A stretch of DNA of 64,000 nucleotides from JAUIET01 sp045106985. GTDB lineage: Bacteria; Pseudomonadota; Gammaproteobacteria; Pseudomonadales; JAUIET01. The first letter of the stretch is position 1, and every line of letters begins with the position of its first letter. The DNA is taken from positions 1 to 64,000 of the forward strand of contig JBGCFQ010000021.1 of NCBI GenBank assembly GCA_045106985.1, in the 5' to 3' direction. The position numbers and the translations under genes were made by a program. Shown here piece by piece: positions 9,682 to 18,419 of this stretch. The notes beneath the pieces are model-generated. The model saw only the letters and a list, made by a program, of their open reading frames with translations, did no database searches and was not told where the DNA came from.

Positions 9682-9801
9682 TACTTATTACCGGTTGTTT
9701 TTTGTTCAGCACTTTCGCTGTGAACGTTGATTGTACAGTGTTTTTAGCAGCGCTTCCTCTTCAGGATGAAATCCAACAATTACCCATTTCACGTTAGCGA
9801 A

Positions 9802-9817
9802 AGACTGTGCACAGTCT
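9802..9817. promoter_or_regulatory. 16-bp perfect palindrome in the fabA-manC intergenic region
   Basis: The bases AGACTGTGCACAGTCT read identically on both strands. The site lies 38 bases before the manC GTG and about 120 bases before the fabA start, in a divergent promoter region. It has the shape of a dimeric regulator operator. The cognate protein is unknown. Confidence 0.45.
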
Positions 9818-9854
9818 ATTATTTAATGAGCTTTTATTCGAAAAGGACCCCAGT

Positions 9855-11261
9855 GTGATAATTCCTGTTCTTCTAAGTGGCGGTGTAGGCAGCCGATTGT
9901 GGCCTGTTTCCCGACAACTGTACCCCAAGCAATTTCTACCTTTAGTTGACGATGATGAGTCTATGCTGCAATCAACGTATGAACGCACGACGCAATTAGG
10001 TGGTCATGCGCCAATAGTGGTGTGCAACGAAGAGCATCGCTTTCTAGTGGCAGAGCAATTGACGTCTGCTGGCGTTAAGGGCTTGGATATTATTCTCGAA
10101 CCTTGTGGAAGAAATACGGCGCCTGCAGCCGCGTTAGCAGCCTTGTGCGCTATAGAAAGAGATCCGAATGCTCTTATCCTTTTACTGCCTGCAGATCACG
10201 CTATCGCCGATAAAAAAGCGTTTATTGATGCGGTAAAAGCAGGAGAGGCCGAAGCGGTATCAGGCAAGCTTGTTACCTTTGGTATTGCTCCTGCCGCGCC
10301 AGAAACAGGCTATGGCTATATTCAGGCAAGTGAACTGGATTCTCGCGGCATGGGCTCGATCGATCGATTTGTTGAAAAACCTGATATTGCAACGGCCGAA
10401 CAATATCTCGCTAGCGGCGACTTCTATTGGAACAGTGGTATGTTTCTGTTTTCAGCGCAGCACTTTCTTGATCAATTAAACACCTATGCACCGGACATTG
10501 TTAGCCAGTGCAACCTGGCATATTCTAATAGCCAAAGAGACCTTGATTTTATAAGGGTTGATGGAGAAGCATTTGCAGCCTGCCCAAGCGATTCAATCGA
10601 CTACGCTGTTATGGAGAATACGAAAGACGGTTTGATGATCGCCCTAGATTGCGGGTGGAACGATGTTGGTTCGTGGACTAGCTTGTGGGATATAGGCGCA
10701 CGCGATGAGAACAATAACGTTTGCCGCGGTGATGTGTTACTGGAAGGGGTGGAAAACAGTTACATTCATTCCGAGTCGAGATTGACCACAGCTTTAGGCT
10801 TGAGCGATGTAGTGATTGTTGAAACATCCGATGCTGTACTTGTTGCAGAAAAATCCAAGGTTCAAGACATAAAGTTACTCGTCAATCAGTTAAAATCAGC
10901 CGAGCGCGCCGAAGCCGAATCGCACACACGAGTATATCGTCCGTGGGGCTCGTACGAGTCACTGGTAAATGCTGATCGCTTTCAAGTGAAACGAATTATT
11001 GTAAACCCTGGCCACACTTTGTCTCTGCAAATGCACCATCATCGCGCAGAACATTGGATTGTTGTAAAAGGAAGCGCAACGGTGACCTGCGGGGAAGAAG
11101 AGTTTATTCTTAGCGAAGATCAGTCAACCTATATTCCGCTAGGCAATAAACACCGCTTGGCTAATCCAGGCGTCATACCACTCGAATTGATCGAAGTTCA
11201 AACAGGTAGCTACCTGGGTGAAGATGACATCGTTCGATTTGAAGATGTGTACGGTCGATAA
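9855..11261 (+). CDS. manC: Mannose-1-phosphate guanylyltransferase / mannose-6-phosphate isomerase
   Basis: This is a bifunctional type II enzyme (AlgA/ManC/CpsB family) that isomerises fructose-6-P to mannose-6-P and makes GDP-mannose from mannose-1-P. The nucleotidyltransferase domain opens with LLSGGVGSRLWPVSR. The C-terminal cupin isomerase domain has YRPWGSYE and the metal-binding QMHHHRAEHW. The GTG at 9855 has an AAGGA ribosome site eight bases upstream and gives 468 residues. An upstream in-frame ATG at 9807 falls inside the palindrome and is less likely. It heads the manC-galU-manB operon that supplies the EPS locus. Confidence 0.93.
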   Translation: MIIPVLLSGGVGSRLWPVSRQLYPKQFLPLVDDDESMLQSTYERTTQLGGHAPIVVCNEEHRFLVAEQLTSAGVKGLDIILEPCGRNTAPAAALAALCAIERDPNALILLLPADHAIADKKAFIDAVKAGEAEAVSGKLVTFGIAPAAPETGYGYIQASELDSRGMGSIDRFVEKPDIATAEQYLASGDFYWNSGMFLFSAQHFLDQLNTYAPDIVSQCNLAYSNSQRDLDFIRVDGEAFAACPSDSIDYAVMENTKDGLMIALDCGWNDVGSWTSLWDIGARDENNNVCRGDVLLEGVENSYIHSESRLTTALGLSDVVIVETSDAVLVAEKSKVQDIKLLVNQLKSAERAEAESHTRVYRPWGSYESLVNADRFQVKRIIVNPGHTLSLQMHHHRAEHWIVVKGSATVTCGEEEFILSEDQSTYIPLGNKHRLANPGVIPLELIEVQTGSYLGEDDIVRFEDVYGR

Positions 11262-11284
11262 TCAAATAGTCTGAGGACAACTAA

Positions 11285-12109
11285 GTGCTTAAAAAATGTT
11301 TATTTCCAGTCGCCGGATATGGCACTCGGTTCTTGCCGGCAACAAAGTCTATGCCGAAGGAAATGTTGCCCATAGTCAACAAGCCTCTGGTTCAATACGG
11401 AGTTGAAGAGGCGATAGCTGCCGGCTTGACTGATATAGGCTTTGTTACAGGTCGTGGCAAACGTGCCATTGCTGACCACTTTGACACCAGTTACGAGCTG
11501 GAGCATCAAATAAGTGGAACCGCAAAAGAGGTTTATCTGGCCAGTATACGAAACGTGTTAGATGTTGGTAGCTTTTCGTCTACACGCCAACGCGAAATGA
11601 AAGGTCTTGGACATGCGATTTTGACTGGCGAGACCTTAGTCGGCAATGAAGCGTTTGGTGTCGTGTTGTCGGACGATCTTTGTTTCAATGAGGATCGTGG
11701 TGTGCTAGCGCAAATGGTCGACTTATATAATCAGTTTCGTTGCAGCATTGTCGCGATCGAAGAAGTTCCTCCTGAGGAAACTGATAAGTACGGCGTGATT
11801 GCAGGCGATATGATCAAAGAGGGCCTGTACACCGTTACTGATATGGTTGAAAAACCATCCCCTGACCAAGCGCCCAGCAACTTGGCAATTATTGGCCGTT
11901 ATATTCTAACTCCCGATATCTTCGACATTCTTCGTGACATGCCGCCCGGAAAAAACAACGAAGTGCAAATTACTGACGCTCTTTTGGTGCAGGCCAAGCG
12001 CGGTTGCGTAATGGCTTACAAGTTTAAAGGAAAACGTTTCGACTGTGGCAGCGTGCCGGGTTTTGTTGAAGCGACCAATTACTACTACGACAACGTGTAC
12101 AAGGAATAG
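11285..12109 (+). CDS. galU: UTP-glucose-1-phosphate uridylyltransferase (GalU)
   Basis: GalU makes UDP-glucose, the precursor of UDP-glucuronate, UDP-galactose and glucans. The 274-residue product has the signature GYGTRFLPATKSMPKEMLP near the N-terminus and VEKPSPDQAPSNLAIIGRY in the second half. The start is GTG at 11285, preceded by a GAGGA site. It lies 23 bases after manC and 3 bases before manB, so the three are probably co-transcribed. Confidence 0.95.
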   Translation: MLKKCLFPVAGYGTRFLPATKSMPKEMLPIVNKPLVQYGVEEAIAAGLTDIGFVTGRGKRAIADHFDTSYELEHQISGTAKEVYLASIRNVLDVGSFSSTRQREMKGLGHAILTGETLVGNEAFGVVLSDDLCFNEDRGVLAQMVDLYNQFRCSIVAIEEVPPEETDKYGVIAGDMIKEGLYTVTDMVEKPSPDQAPSNLAIIGRYILTPDIFDILRDMPPGKNNEVQITDALLVQAKRGCVMAYKFKGKRFDCGSVPGFVEATNYYYDNVYKE

Positions 12110-12112
12110 TCC

Positions 12113-13462
12113 ATGCAGGAGCTCAGCTGTTTCAAAGCCTATGACGTACGGGGTCAGGTGCCTTCACAATTAAACGAAGACATCGCTTATAGAATTGGCC
12201 GCGCTTATGCGCAAGTTGTAATGCCCCAGCGCGTTGTTGTCGGTTGTGATATTCGCCTTACCAGCCCTTCCATAAAACAGGCGTTGACAAAAGGCTTATT
12301 GGATTCAGGCGTTGATGTAGAGGACATTGGTCTGTGCGGAACAGAGCAAATTTACCACGCGACTTTTGCAGGCGGCTATGACGGCGGAATTGTTGTTACT
12401 GCCAGTCACAATCCGAAAGACTATAACGGTATGAAGTTTGTGCGTGAAGGTTCAAGACCTATCAGCGGCGACACCGGTTTGTTCGACATCAAAGCACTTG
12501 CTGAAACTGAAGATTTCGATCCTATTGCTTCCACACCCGGAATCTATAGCGAAGTTGATATGCGCGCCGAGTACGTCGAGCACTTACTGAGTTATGTTGA
12601 TGTTTCCAAGCTTAAGCCGCTGAAAGTGGTTATTAATGCTGGCAATGGTGGTGCCGGCTTAGCTGTAGATCTATTAGAGAAGCACTTACCTTTACAGTTT
12701 ATAAAAGTCCATCATGAGCCCAACGGCGAATTTCCCAATGGTGTTCCTAATCCGCTGCTTGAAGAAAATCGTGCACCGACCATTGAAGCAATAAAACAGC
12801 ACGGAGCTGATTTAGGTTTGGCGTGGGACGGTGATTTCGATCGGTGCTTCTTCTTTGACGAAAATGGCCGATTCATCGAAGGCTACTATGTTGTTGGAAT
12901 GCTGGCATCGGCGTTTCTGAAGACTCAGGCTACAGGTACAAAGATTGTTCATGACCCGCGTCTTACTTGGAACACCATAGAGCTTGCCGAGGAGGCGAAC
13001 GGTATTGCTGTGCAAAGTAAAACAGGGCACGCGTTCATTAAAGAAAGAATGCGCGAGGAAGATGCTGTTTATGGAGGTGAAATGAGCGCCCATCATTACT
13101 TCAGAGACTTCGCTTACTGCGACAGCGGCATGATTCCATGGCTGCTGGTCATAGAGCAGCTATGTGTTACAGGAAAATCTATGAGCAGCATGGTTGACGA
13201 GCGAATGCTTGCCTACCCTGTTAGTGGCGAAATTAACCGCAACATTGAAAATCCCGCCGCTCTATTGAAGACTGTTGAGGCCCGCTACTCATCTAGCGCC
13301 ATAAGCGTAGAACATGTAGATGGTCTGAGTATGGAATTTGAAAACTGGCGCTTCAGCTTGCGTATGTCCAATACTGAGCCCGTAGTACGTTTAAACGTAG
13401 AGACCCGAGCGGACCATTCCTTAATGGAACAAAAACGTGATGAACTGCTGGCGTTTATGTAG
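12113..13462 (+). CDS. manB: Phosphomannomutase (ManB/CpsG type)
   Basis: The enzyme interconverts mannose-6-P and mannose-1-P, the step between the two activities of ManC. The 449-residue protein has the phosphoserine loop VVTASHNPKDYNG (Ser98), the Mg-binding DGDFDRC loop, the sugar-binding GGEMSAHHYF and the phosphate-binding RMSNTEPVVRLN. The overall match is to E. coli CpsG rather than to AlgC. It is the last gene of the operon and is followed by a clear terminator at 13520-13553. Confidence 0.94.
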   Translation: MQELSCFKAYDVRGQVPSQLNEDIAYRIGRAYAQVVMPQRVVVGCDIRLTSPSIKQALTKGLLDSGVDVEDIGLCGTEQIYHATFAGGYDGGIVVTASHNPKDYNGMKFVREGSRPISGDTGLFDIKALAETEDFDPIASTPGIYSEVDMRAEYVEHLLSYVDVSKLKPLKVVINAGNGGAGLAVDLLEKHLPLQFIKVHHEPNGEFPNGVPNPLLEENRAPTIEAIKQHGADLGLAWDGDFDRCFFFDENGRFIEGYYVVGMLASAFLKTQATGTKIVHDPRLTWNTIELAEEANGIAVQSKTGHAFIKERMREEDAVYGGEMSAHHYFRDFAYCDSGMIPWLLVIEQLCVTGKSMSSMVDERMLAYPVSGEINRNIENPAALLKTVEARYSSSAISVEHVDGLSMEFENWRFSLRMSNTEPVVRLNVETRADHSLMEQKRDELLAFM

Positions 13463-13519
13463 TCGTCAGCTGGTGCGCTGGCAGAACTGACTGTTCTGAT
13501 AGTGCATGAAGATCAAAAG

Positions 13520-13553
13520 AAAGGGGAGACGTTTACAGCGCCTCCCCTTTTTT
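13520..13553 (+). terminator. Rho-independent terminator after manB
   Basis: A 9-bp stem (AAAGGGGAG 13520-13528 with CTCCCCTTT 13542-13550) with a 13-base loop runs into TTTTTT (13548-13553). A-rich sequence on the left side means it may also serve the oppositely oriented epimerase gene ending at 13582. Confidence 0.85.
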
Positions 13554-13581
13554 GTAACTGCGTTTGTGCGCTTGTTAGGCT

Positions 13582-14589
13582 CTACACCTTATAGAACGCT
13601 CGATACCAGTCTACGAATTTACTGACTCCTTCTTCCACAGAGGTTGATGGTTTGTAACCCACATCATTGACCAATGCATCAACATCGGCGTATGTATCAG
13701 GCACATCGCCAGGCTGCAATGGCAGTAGATTTTTTTCAGCCTTTTTGCCCAGACATTCCTCCAGAACCTCAATGTATCGCAGAAGCTCGACGGGGCTATT
13801 GGAACCTATGTTATACAAGCGATAGGGGTCTTTAGATGTCGCTGGATCCGGAGTGTCGCCACTCCAGTCGGTGTTTACCGCGGCTACGTTGTCCAAGGTT
13901 CTTATTACGCCTTCGACGATGTCATCGATAAAAGTGAAGTCTCTTCTATGATTGCCATAGTTAAAAACATCGATGGGCTCGCCGGCTAAAATTTTCTTGG
14001 TGAAGATGAACAGGGCCATATCGGGCCTGCCCCATGGGCCGTAAACAGTAAAAAATCTCAGACCTGTCGTAGGAATAGAAAACAGGTGGCTGTAAGTATG
14101 AGCCATTAACTCATTAGCCTTCTTGCTAGTCGCGTAGAGACTAACTGGGTGGTCAACATTGTTGTGCACCGAAAAAGGCATACTGGTGTTAGCGCCGTAG
14201 ACAGAGCTGCTGGATGCGTAAACCAGATGCTCTACATCGTGATGGCGAGAGCCTTCCAGTATGTTCATAAAGCCCTGAATATTTGCATCAATATAGGCAT
14301 GCGGATTAATCAATGAGTATCGAACGCCGGCTTGTGCTGCTAAATTCACCACACGTTGCGGTTTGTGCTTCTCAAAGATAGCCTCCATCGCTTCTTTGTC
14401 TTCAATGCTGGCGCGTATATCGGTAAAGTTTTTGTGAGCTGTGCAGCGTGCAAGGCGTGCCTTTTTGAGGTTTACATCATAATAATCATTAAGGTTATCA
14501 ACCCCAATAATTTCGTCACCTCTGTCCAACAATCTAAGCGCTAATGTTGATCCAATAAAGCCTGCTGTGCCCGTAATCAGTATTTTCAT
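13582..14589 (-). CDS. UDP-glucuronate 4-epimerase (CapI family)
   Basis: This is an extended SDR epimerase, predicted to convert UDP-GlcA (or an N-acetyl relative) to the galacto form. The 335-residue protein has the NAD motif GTAGFIGS (residues 7-14) and catalytic Tyr152-x3-Lys156 (LYATSKKAN). The segments AGVRYSLINPHAYIDANIQG, FFTVYGPWGRPDMA and RRDFTFIDDIVEG are hallmarks of CapI/WbmI enzymes. It lies downstream of the UDP-sugar dehydrogenase on the same strand (51-base gap), which would supply its uronic-acid substrate. The exact sugar (GlcA or GlcNAcA) cannot be read from sequence. Confidence 0.88.
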   Translation of the reverse strand: MKILITGTAGFIGSTLALRLLDRGDEIIGVDNLNDYYDVNLKKARLARCTAHKNFTDIRASIEDKEAMEAIFEKHKPQRVVNLAAQAGVRYSLINPHAYIDANIQGFMNILEGSRHHDVEHLVYASSSSVYGANTSMPFSVHNNVDHPVSLYATSKKANELMAHTYSHLFSIPTTGLRFFTVYGPWGRPDMALFIFTKKILAGEPIDVFNYGNHRRDFTFIDDIVEGVIRTLDNVAAVNTDWSGDTPDPATSKDPYRLYNIGSNSPVELLRYIEVLEECLGKKAEKNLLPLQPGDVPDTYADVDALVNDVGYKPSTSVEEGVSKFVDWYRAFYKV

Positions 14590-14640
14590 CTGCTCTTCTT
14601 TATCTCGTTTTCTTTTTCAGTCTAGTGGTGGATGCCGCGC

Positions 14641-15927
14641 TTAAAGCCTGCCGTCAACTTCATCTTTAGGCAGTAAGTATTTTACGTCGTACAAAACATG
14701 TTCTCGAAATCCAAACTTGCGAATGCCTGCTGCCCCTAATGCTTCAAATTCTTCGTGCTTAACACACAGTATGATTGCATCGTAGTAGTCCTCTCGCGGT
14801 TCCTTAACCATGGTCACGCCGTAAATGCTTTCAGCTTCATCATCGTCCACCCAAGGGTCATAAACATCTACTCGCGCGCTATAACTGCCAAGCGCCTCGA
14901 TAATATCGACTACCTTAGTGTTTCTGACATCTGGACAGTTTTCCTTGAACGCCAAACCCAAAATGAGAATACGCGAGTCGACCACGTGTATGCGTTTCTT
15001 GGTCATCAACTTTATGACGCTGTCGGCCACATGCTCGCCCATGCCGTCATTGATTCTACGGCCCGATAAAATAACCTCAGGGTGGTAGCCAATTTCTTGT
15101 GCCTTGTGGGTGAGGTAGTAGGGGTCTACTCCAATACAGTGTCCTCCTACCAAACCGGGTCGAAAGGGTAAGAAATTCCATTTGCTGCCTGCAGCCTCAA
15201 GAACCTCAAGTGTATCGATGCCAAGCTTCCCAAAGATAAGGGATAACTCGTTGATCAAAGCGATATTGACGTCGCGCTGAGTATTTTCGATGACCTTCGC
15301 GGCCTCGGCGACCCGAATGCTGCTTGCTTTATGAGTGCCGACTGTTACTACCGTTCGATAGAGTGCGTCGACTTTATCAGCAACCTCGGGTGTGGAACCT
15401 GAGGTTACTTTCACTATGTTGCTTAAGCGATGCTCCTTGTCGCCCGGGTTAATTCGCTCAGGTGAGTAGCCGGCGAAAAAGTCCTCGTTATATTTCAAGC
15501 CCGAAACCCGTTCTACGATCGGGATGCATGCTTCCTCGGTACAGCCGGGATAAACGGTTGACTCATAAATGACGATATCGCCTTTTGACACAACAGAACC
15601 AATCAACTCACTCGCAGATTGCAAAGGCTTGAGATTCGGCCGTCGATGTTGATCTATAGGCGTTGGCACGGTCACGATGTAAACATTGCACCCTGCTAAA
15701 TCAGCCCCATCTTGGGTGAAGCTCAAGTCCGATGAACTTGCCAGCTCTTCAGGGCTAATTTCGAGTGTGCTGTCTTCGCCGCGTTTCAGGGCAGATATTC
15801 GATCACCATTGATATCGAATCCTACCGTTTTCGTTTTCCGGCCGAACTCTACCGCAAGTGGCAGGCCCACATAGCCCAATCCGATAATCGCAATTCGATT
15901 TTCGTTGCTCAAAATCTGTTCCTTCAT
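14641..15927 (-). CDS. tviB: UDP-sugar 6-dehydrogenase, TviB/WbpO type
   Basis: The NAD-dependent enzyme oxidises C6 of a UDP-sugar to the uronic acid. The 428-residue protein has the N-terminal GLGYVGLPLAV nucleotide motif (about residues 16-26), TVPTPID, YESTVYPGCTEE and the catalytic Cys264 in GGHCIGVDPYYLTHKA. These are signatures of the Vi-antigen TviB/WbpO subfamily, which usually acts on UDP-GlcNAc or UDP-GalNAc, rather than the UDP-glucose dehydrogenase Ugd. With the epimerase downstream it forms a two-gene uronate module divergent from the main EPS operon. Confidence 0.88.
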   Translation of the reverse strand: MKEQILSNENRIAIIGLGYVGLPLAVEFGRKTKTVGFDINGDRISALKRGEDSTLEISPEELASSSDLSFTQDGADLAGCNVYIVTVPTPIDQHRRPNLKPLQSASELIGSVVSKGDIVIYESTVYPGCTEEACIPIVERVSGLKYNEDFFAGYSPERINPGDKEHRLSNIVKVTSGSTPEVADKVDALYRTVVTVGTHKASSIRVAEAAKVIENTQRDVNIALINELSLIFGKLGIDTLEVLEAAGSKWNFLPFRPGLVGGHCIGVDPYYLTHKAQEIGYHPEVILSGRRINDGMGEHVADSVIKLMTKKRIHVVDSRILILGLAFKENCPDVRNTKVVDIIEALGSYSARVDVYDPWVDDDEAESIYGVTMVKEPREDYYDAIILCVKHEEFEALGAAGIRKFGFREHVLYDVKYLLPKDEVDGRL

Positions 15928-15938
15928 CGCTAGACATT

Positions 15939-15962
15939 TAATTTATAAATTATAGACGTCTA
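15939..15962. promoter_or_regulatory. Two adjacent perfect palindromes upstream of tviB
   Basis: A 14-bp palindrome (TAATTTATAAATTA, 15939-15952) is followed directly by a 10-bp palindrome (TAGACGTCTA, 15953-15962). They lie 12-35 bases before the tviB start. The AT-rich one could simply be promoter sequence; the other has operator shape. Confidence 0.3.
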
Positions 15963-16067
15963 ACAACTATAAAGCTGGTAACGGTCGTCTAAAAAGAATG
16001 CTGTCATGGCTGGCTAAGCTAAGCAGCCAGCGAGATCGTTGATGAAATTTAAGTCTTTTAACAATTG

Positions 16068-16081
16068 CTGCTGTACAGCAG
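16068..16081. promoter_or_regulatory. 14-bp perfect palindrome upstream of the EPS operon
   Basis: CTGCTGTACAGCAG is a perfect inverted repeat in the 279-base divergent intergenic region (15928-16206) between tviB and the priming transferase. It shares a CTGT/ACAG core with the palindrome before manC (9802-9817), though with different centre spacing. Confidence 0.35.
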
Positions 16082-16110
16082 TGATATTCTATCGTTTCGG
16101 TCCTATACTC

Positions 16111-16123
16111 ATTAGAGTCTAAT
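16111..16123. promoter_or_regulatory. 13-bp palindrome upstream of the EPS priming transferase
   Basis: ATTAGAGTCTAAT is a perfect inverted repeat around a central G, 83 bases before the ATG at 16207. It is a possible second operator in the same intergenic region. Confidence 0.3.
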
Positions 16124-16206
16124 AGTGCGGTTAATGAAGCGGTAAAATCGCGAGCATTGGAAGACAGCAATATAAATCGCAGCACTATTGGAGCTCGTCG
16201 GTCTTA

Positions 16207-17628
16207 ATGGCATATATAAGACTCTTTAATCATTCTTTTCGACTGCCGCCCATGCTGGTGGTACTCAGTGAGTGGTTGTTGCTCGTAATTTCAGCATACC
16301 TTGGAATCTGGCTGCGGTTTGGAACCATTGATGAGCTAGGTAACGAACTTACCGGTAGCATTGGTTTAAAAGTATTCACTTTCGCAATTGTGCTCTCATT
16401 ATGCACTCACGCAATGCGGGTGTATGAGTCGGGGCTCAGCGAGGGTCATACGGGTATTTTGTTACGTACCCTAGTGTCATACTCTTTGTTGGGTTGCTCG
16501 GCGCTGACAATTCTCTATTACATGATGCCCTCGCTGTACCTTGGTAGAGGCGTGTTGGCCATTTCAGTTGCCGTAGCAATGGTTTTGGTTTCTATGTTCA
16601 GGTTCCTCTATTTCCTTGGCATGGGCGATGCTAGGTTTAAGCGAAACGTATTAGTGCTGGGAACAGGTAAGCGCGCCAAACGAATTGAGCAAAGCGTTTT
16701 TCGCCCAGATTTTCATGGCAATATATCGATTGTTGGCTTTCTGCCCTCAGGTGCTGAGCAAGCACATATTGCTGAAGAGCATATTCTGAAAGACGCTCGC
16801 TCCTTGCCCCAGCTTGTCACCCGGTATGAAATAGATGAAGTGGTTGTCGCACTGGATAGTCGTCGACAAACAGACGGCGGGTATTTTCCTGAAGAGCAGT
16901 TACTGCAATGTAAAATGAACGGTATAAGCGTTCTCGATGCAATGAGTTTTTACGAACGCGAACTCCAGTGTGTAGAACTCAGCGAATTGAGAATGAGTTG
17001 GATGATCTATTCGGACGGTTTCAAGTTCAACATATTGCGAGATATTCTTAAGCGTCTATTCGATATTGTGATATCGCTTATACTGGTTATTCTTGTTTGG
17101 CCACTGATGCTGCTGACGGCTTTAGTTATAAAGCTGGAAGACGGAATGGATTCCACCGTGATGTTTAAGCAAACCCGAGTAGGTGAACGTGGCAAACCGT
17201 TTGAGCTACTTAAGTTTCGCAGCATGATTGAAAACGCTGAAAAAGCGGGTGAGGCGAAATGGGCTCAACAAAATGACGTGAGAGTTACGCGTGTAGGCAA
17301 GATTATTCGTGATATACGATTAGATGAATTGCCACAGATTTACAACGTGCTACGCGGTGAAATGAGCTTTATCGGTCCGCGTCCGGAGCGACCAGAATTT
17401 GTAGAGGCGTTTATTGATCAGATTCCTTTTTACGACTCTAGACACGTCGTTCGACCGGGTCTTATGGGATGGGCACAACTATGCTATCCCTATGGGGCTT
17501 CCGCGGAAGATGCGGAGCAAAAACTCAGATACGATCTATACTATGTGAAGAACCATAGTTTGTTGCTTGATTTGAGAATTCTTATACAAACGATCGAAGT
17601 TGTTTTGATTGGTAAAGGCGTCCGATAG
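16207..17628 (+). CDS. Polyprenyl glycosylphosphotransferase, PEP-CTERM-locus type (EpsB-like priming sugar transferase)
   Basis: The protein transfers a sugar-1-phosphate to undecaprenyl phosphate to start EPS repeat-unit assembly at the inner membrane. The 473 residues comprise four N-terminal membrane helices (about 13-130), a CoA-binding-like domain (VLVLGTGKRAKRIEQ) and a further helix (about 280-305). The C-terminal bacterial sugar transferase domain has KFRSM, LDELPQIYNVLRGEMS, GPRPERPEF and PGLMGWAQ. The layout matches the TIGR03013 family, described for PEP-CTERM/exosortase EPS loci. It is the first gene of the main operon. Confidence 0.9.
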   Translation: MAYIRLFNHSFRLPPMLVVLSEWLLLVISAYLGIWLRFGTIDELGNELTGSIGLKVFTFAIVLSLCTHAMRVYESGLSEGHTGILLRTLVSYSLLGCSALTILYYMMPSLYLGRGVLAISVAVAMVLVSMFRFLYFLGMGDARFKRNVLVLGTGKRAKRIEQSVFRPDFHGNISIVGFLPSGAEQAHIAEEHILKDARSLPQLVTRYEIDEVVVALDSRRQTDGGYFPEEQLLQCKMNGISVLDAMSFYERELQCVELSELRMSWMIYSDGFKFNILRDILKRLFDIVISLILVILVWPLMLLTALVIKLEDGMDSTVMFKQTRVGERGKPFELLKFRSMIENAEKAGEAKWAQQNDVRVTRVGKIIRDIRLDELPQIYNVLRGEMSFIGPRPERPEFVEAFIDQIPFYDSRHVVRPGLMGWAQLCYPYGASAEDAEQKLRYDLYYVKNHSLLLDLRILIQTIEVVLIGKGVR

Positions 17629-17704
17629 AACGCTCTTTTCGGTTGAAATTTGTTCGAGACCGATGTTTGTAATTAAATTGATCAAAAAACTGTGATGTTC
17701 CAGC

Positions 17705-17722
17705 GGCGAATACGCTTTCGCC
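17705..17722. promoter_or_regulatory. Inverted repeat before the export lipoprotein gene
   Basis: GGCGAA (17705-17710) and TTCGCC (17717-17722) form a 6-bp stem with a 6-base loop, 30 bases before the ATG at 17753. No T-run follows. It could be an operator or mRNA structure. Confidence 0.25.
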
Positions 17723-17752
17723 TGACCATAATAGGAACTGCAGGATAATGAA

Positions 17753-18373
17753 ATGAAAATTGTTGCACGCCTCGTTACCATAATAGCTGGCGCCCTAGTG
17801 CTAGCCTCCTGTGGAGGGCAACCCAAAATTCAAGATATACCTATTGAAGTCTCCAACTACTCTGAACAACCATATGTGCTGGGTGTAGGTGATGAGTTAG
17901 ATATTCAGGTATGGCGTAATCCGGATCTTTCCACATCAGTTCCAGTTCGGCCTGACGGGAGAATTTCCACTCCTCTTGTTGGGGATATTATCGCTGCGGG
18001 CGTCACTGCTGAAGATTTAGGCCGAACTATCGAAGACAAACTTTCCCAATATATTCGTAATCCACAGGTTACTGTGGTTGTGACCCAGGCAAGTAGTCGC
18101 GACTATCAACAGCGGGTCCGCGTAACCGGTGCTGTAGTAACGCCTACTTCATTGGCCTATCGAGATGGCATGACAGTTCTTGATCTTATCTTGGAGGCTG
18201 GAGGCACCAATGAGTTTGCGGTTCCCAATAGAACTAACTTATTTCGCAAAAGTGCCGAAGGCACGAAGGTATACCCAGTCTACTTAAACGATATCTTGAA
18301 GAAGGGAAAGCTGGAGACAAACTATCCTTTGCTGCCTTCCGATATTATTACTGTGCCAGAACGAGGCTTTTAA
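17753..18373 (+). CDS. Polysaccharide export lipoprotein (Wza/EpsA-like, PEP-CTERM-locus type)
   Basis: This is a predicted outer-membrane export component. The 206-residue protein has a lipoprotein signal peptide with lipobox LASC (Cys at about residue 20). A polysaccharide export (Poly_export) domain follows (YVLGVGDELDIQVWRNPDLS to VTVVVTQASS), then a SLBB-type segment (VRVTGAVVTPTSLAYRDGMTV). It is short compared with E. coli Wza (379), as is usual for the PEP-CTERM-associated subfamily. It is followed by the Wzz-like gene after 46 bases. Confidence 0.9.
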   Translation: MKIVARLVTIIAGALVLASCGGQPKIQDIPIEVSNYSEQPYVLGVGDELDIQVWRNPDLSTSVPVRPDGRISTPLVGDIIAAGVTAEDLGRTIEDKLSQYIRNPQVTVVVTQASSRDYQQRVRVTGAVVTPTSLAYRDGMTVLDLILEAGGTNEFAVPNRTNLFRKSAEGTKVYPVYLNDILKKGKLETNYPLLPSDIITVPERGF

Positions 18374-18419
18374 TCGTATCGTAATTTAAATCAATCAACC
18401 CGTTCAAGTAGAAATTGCG

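Noticed and set aside
15967..16185. 72-codon minus-strand open frame in the tviB/EPS intergenic region
   Set aside because: No recognisable motif, no clear ribosome site, and it covers the palindrome-rich promoter region; probably chance.
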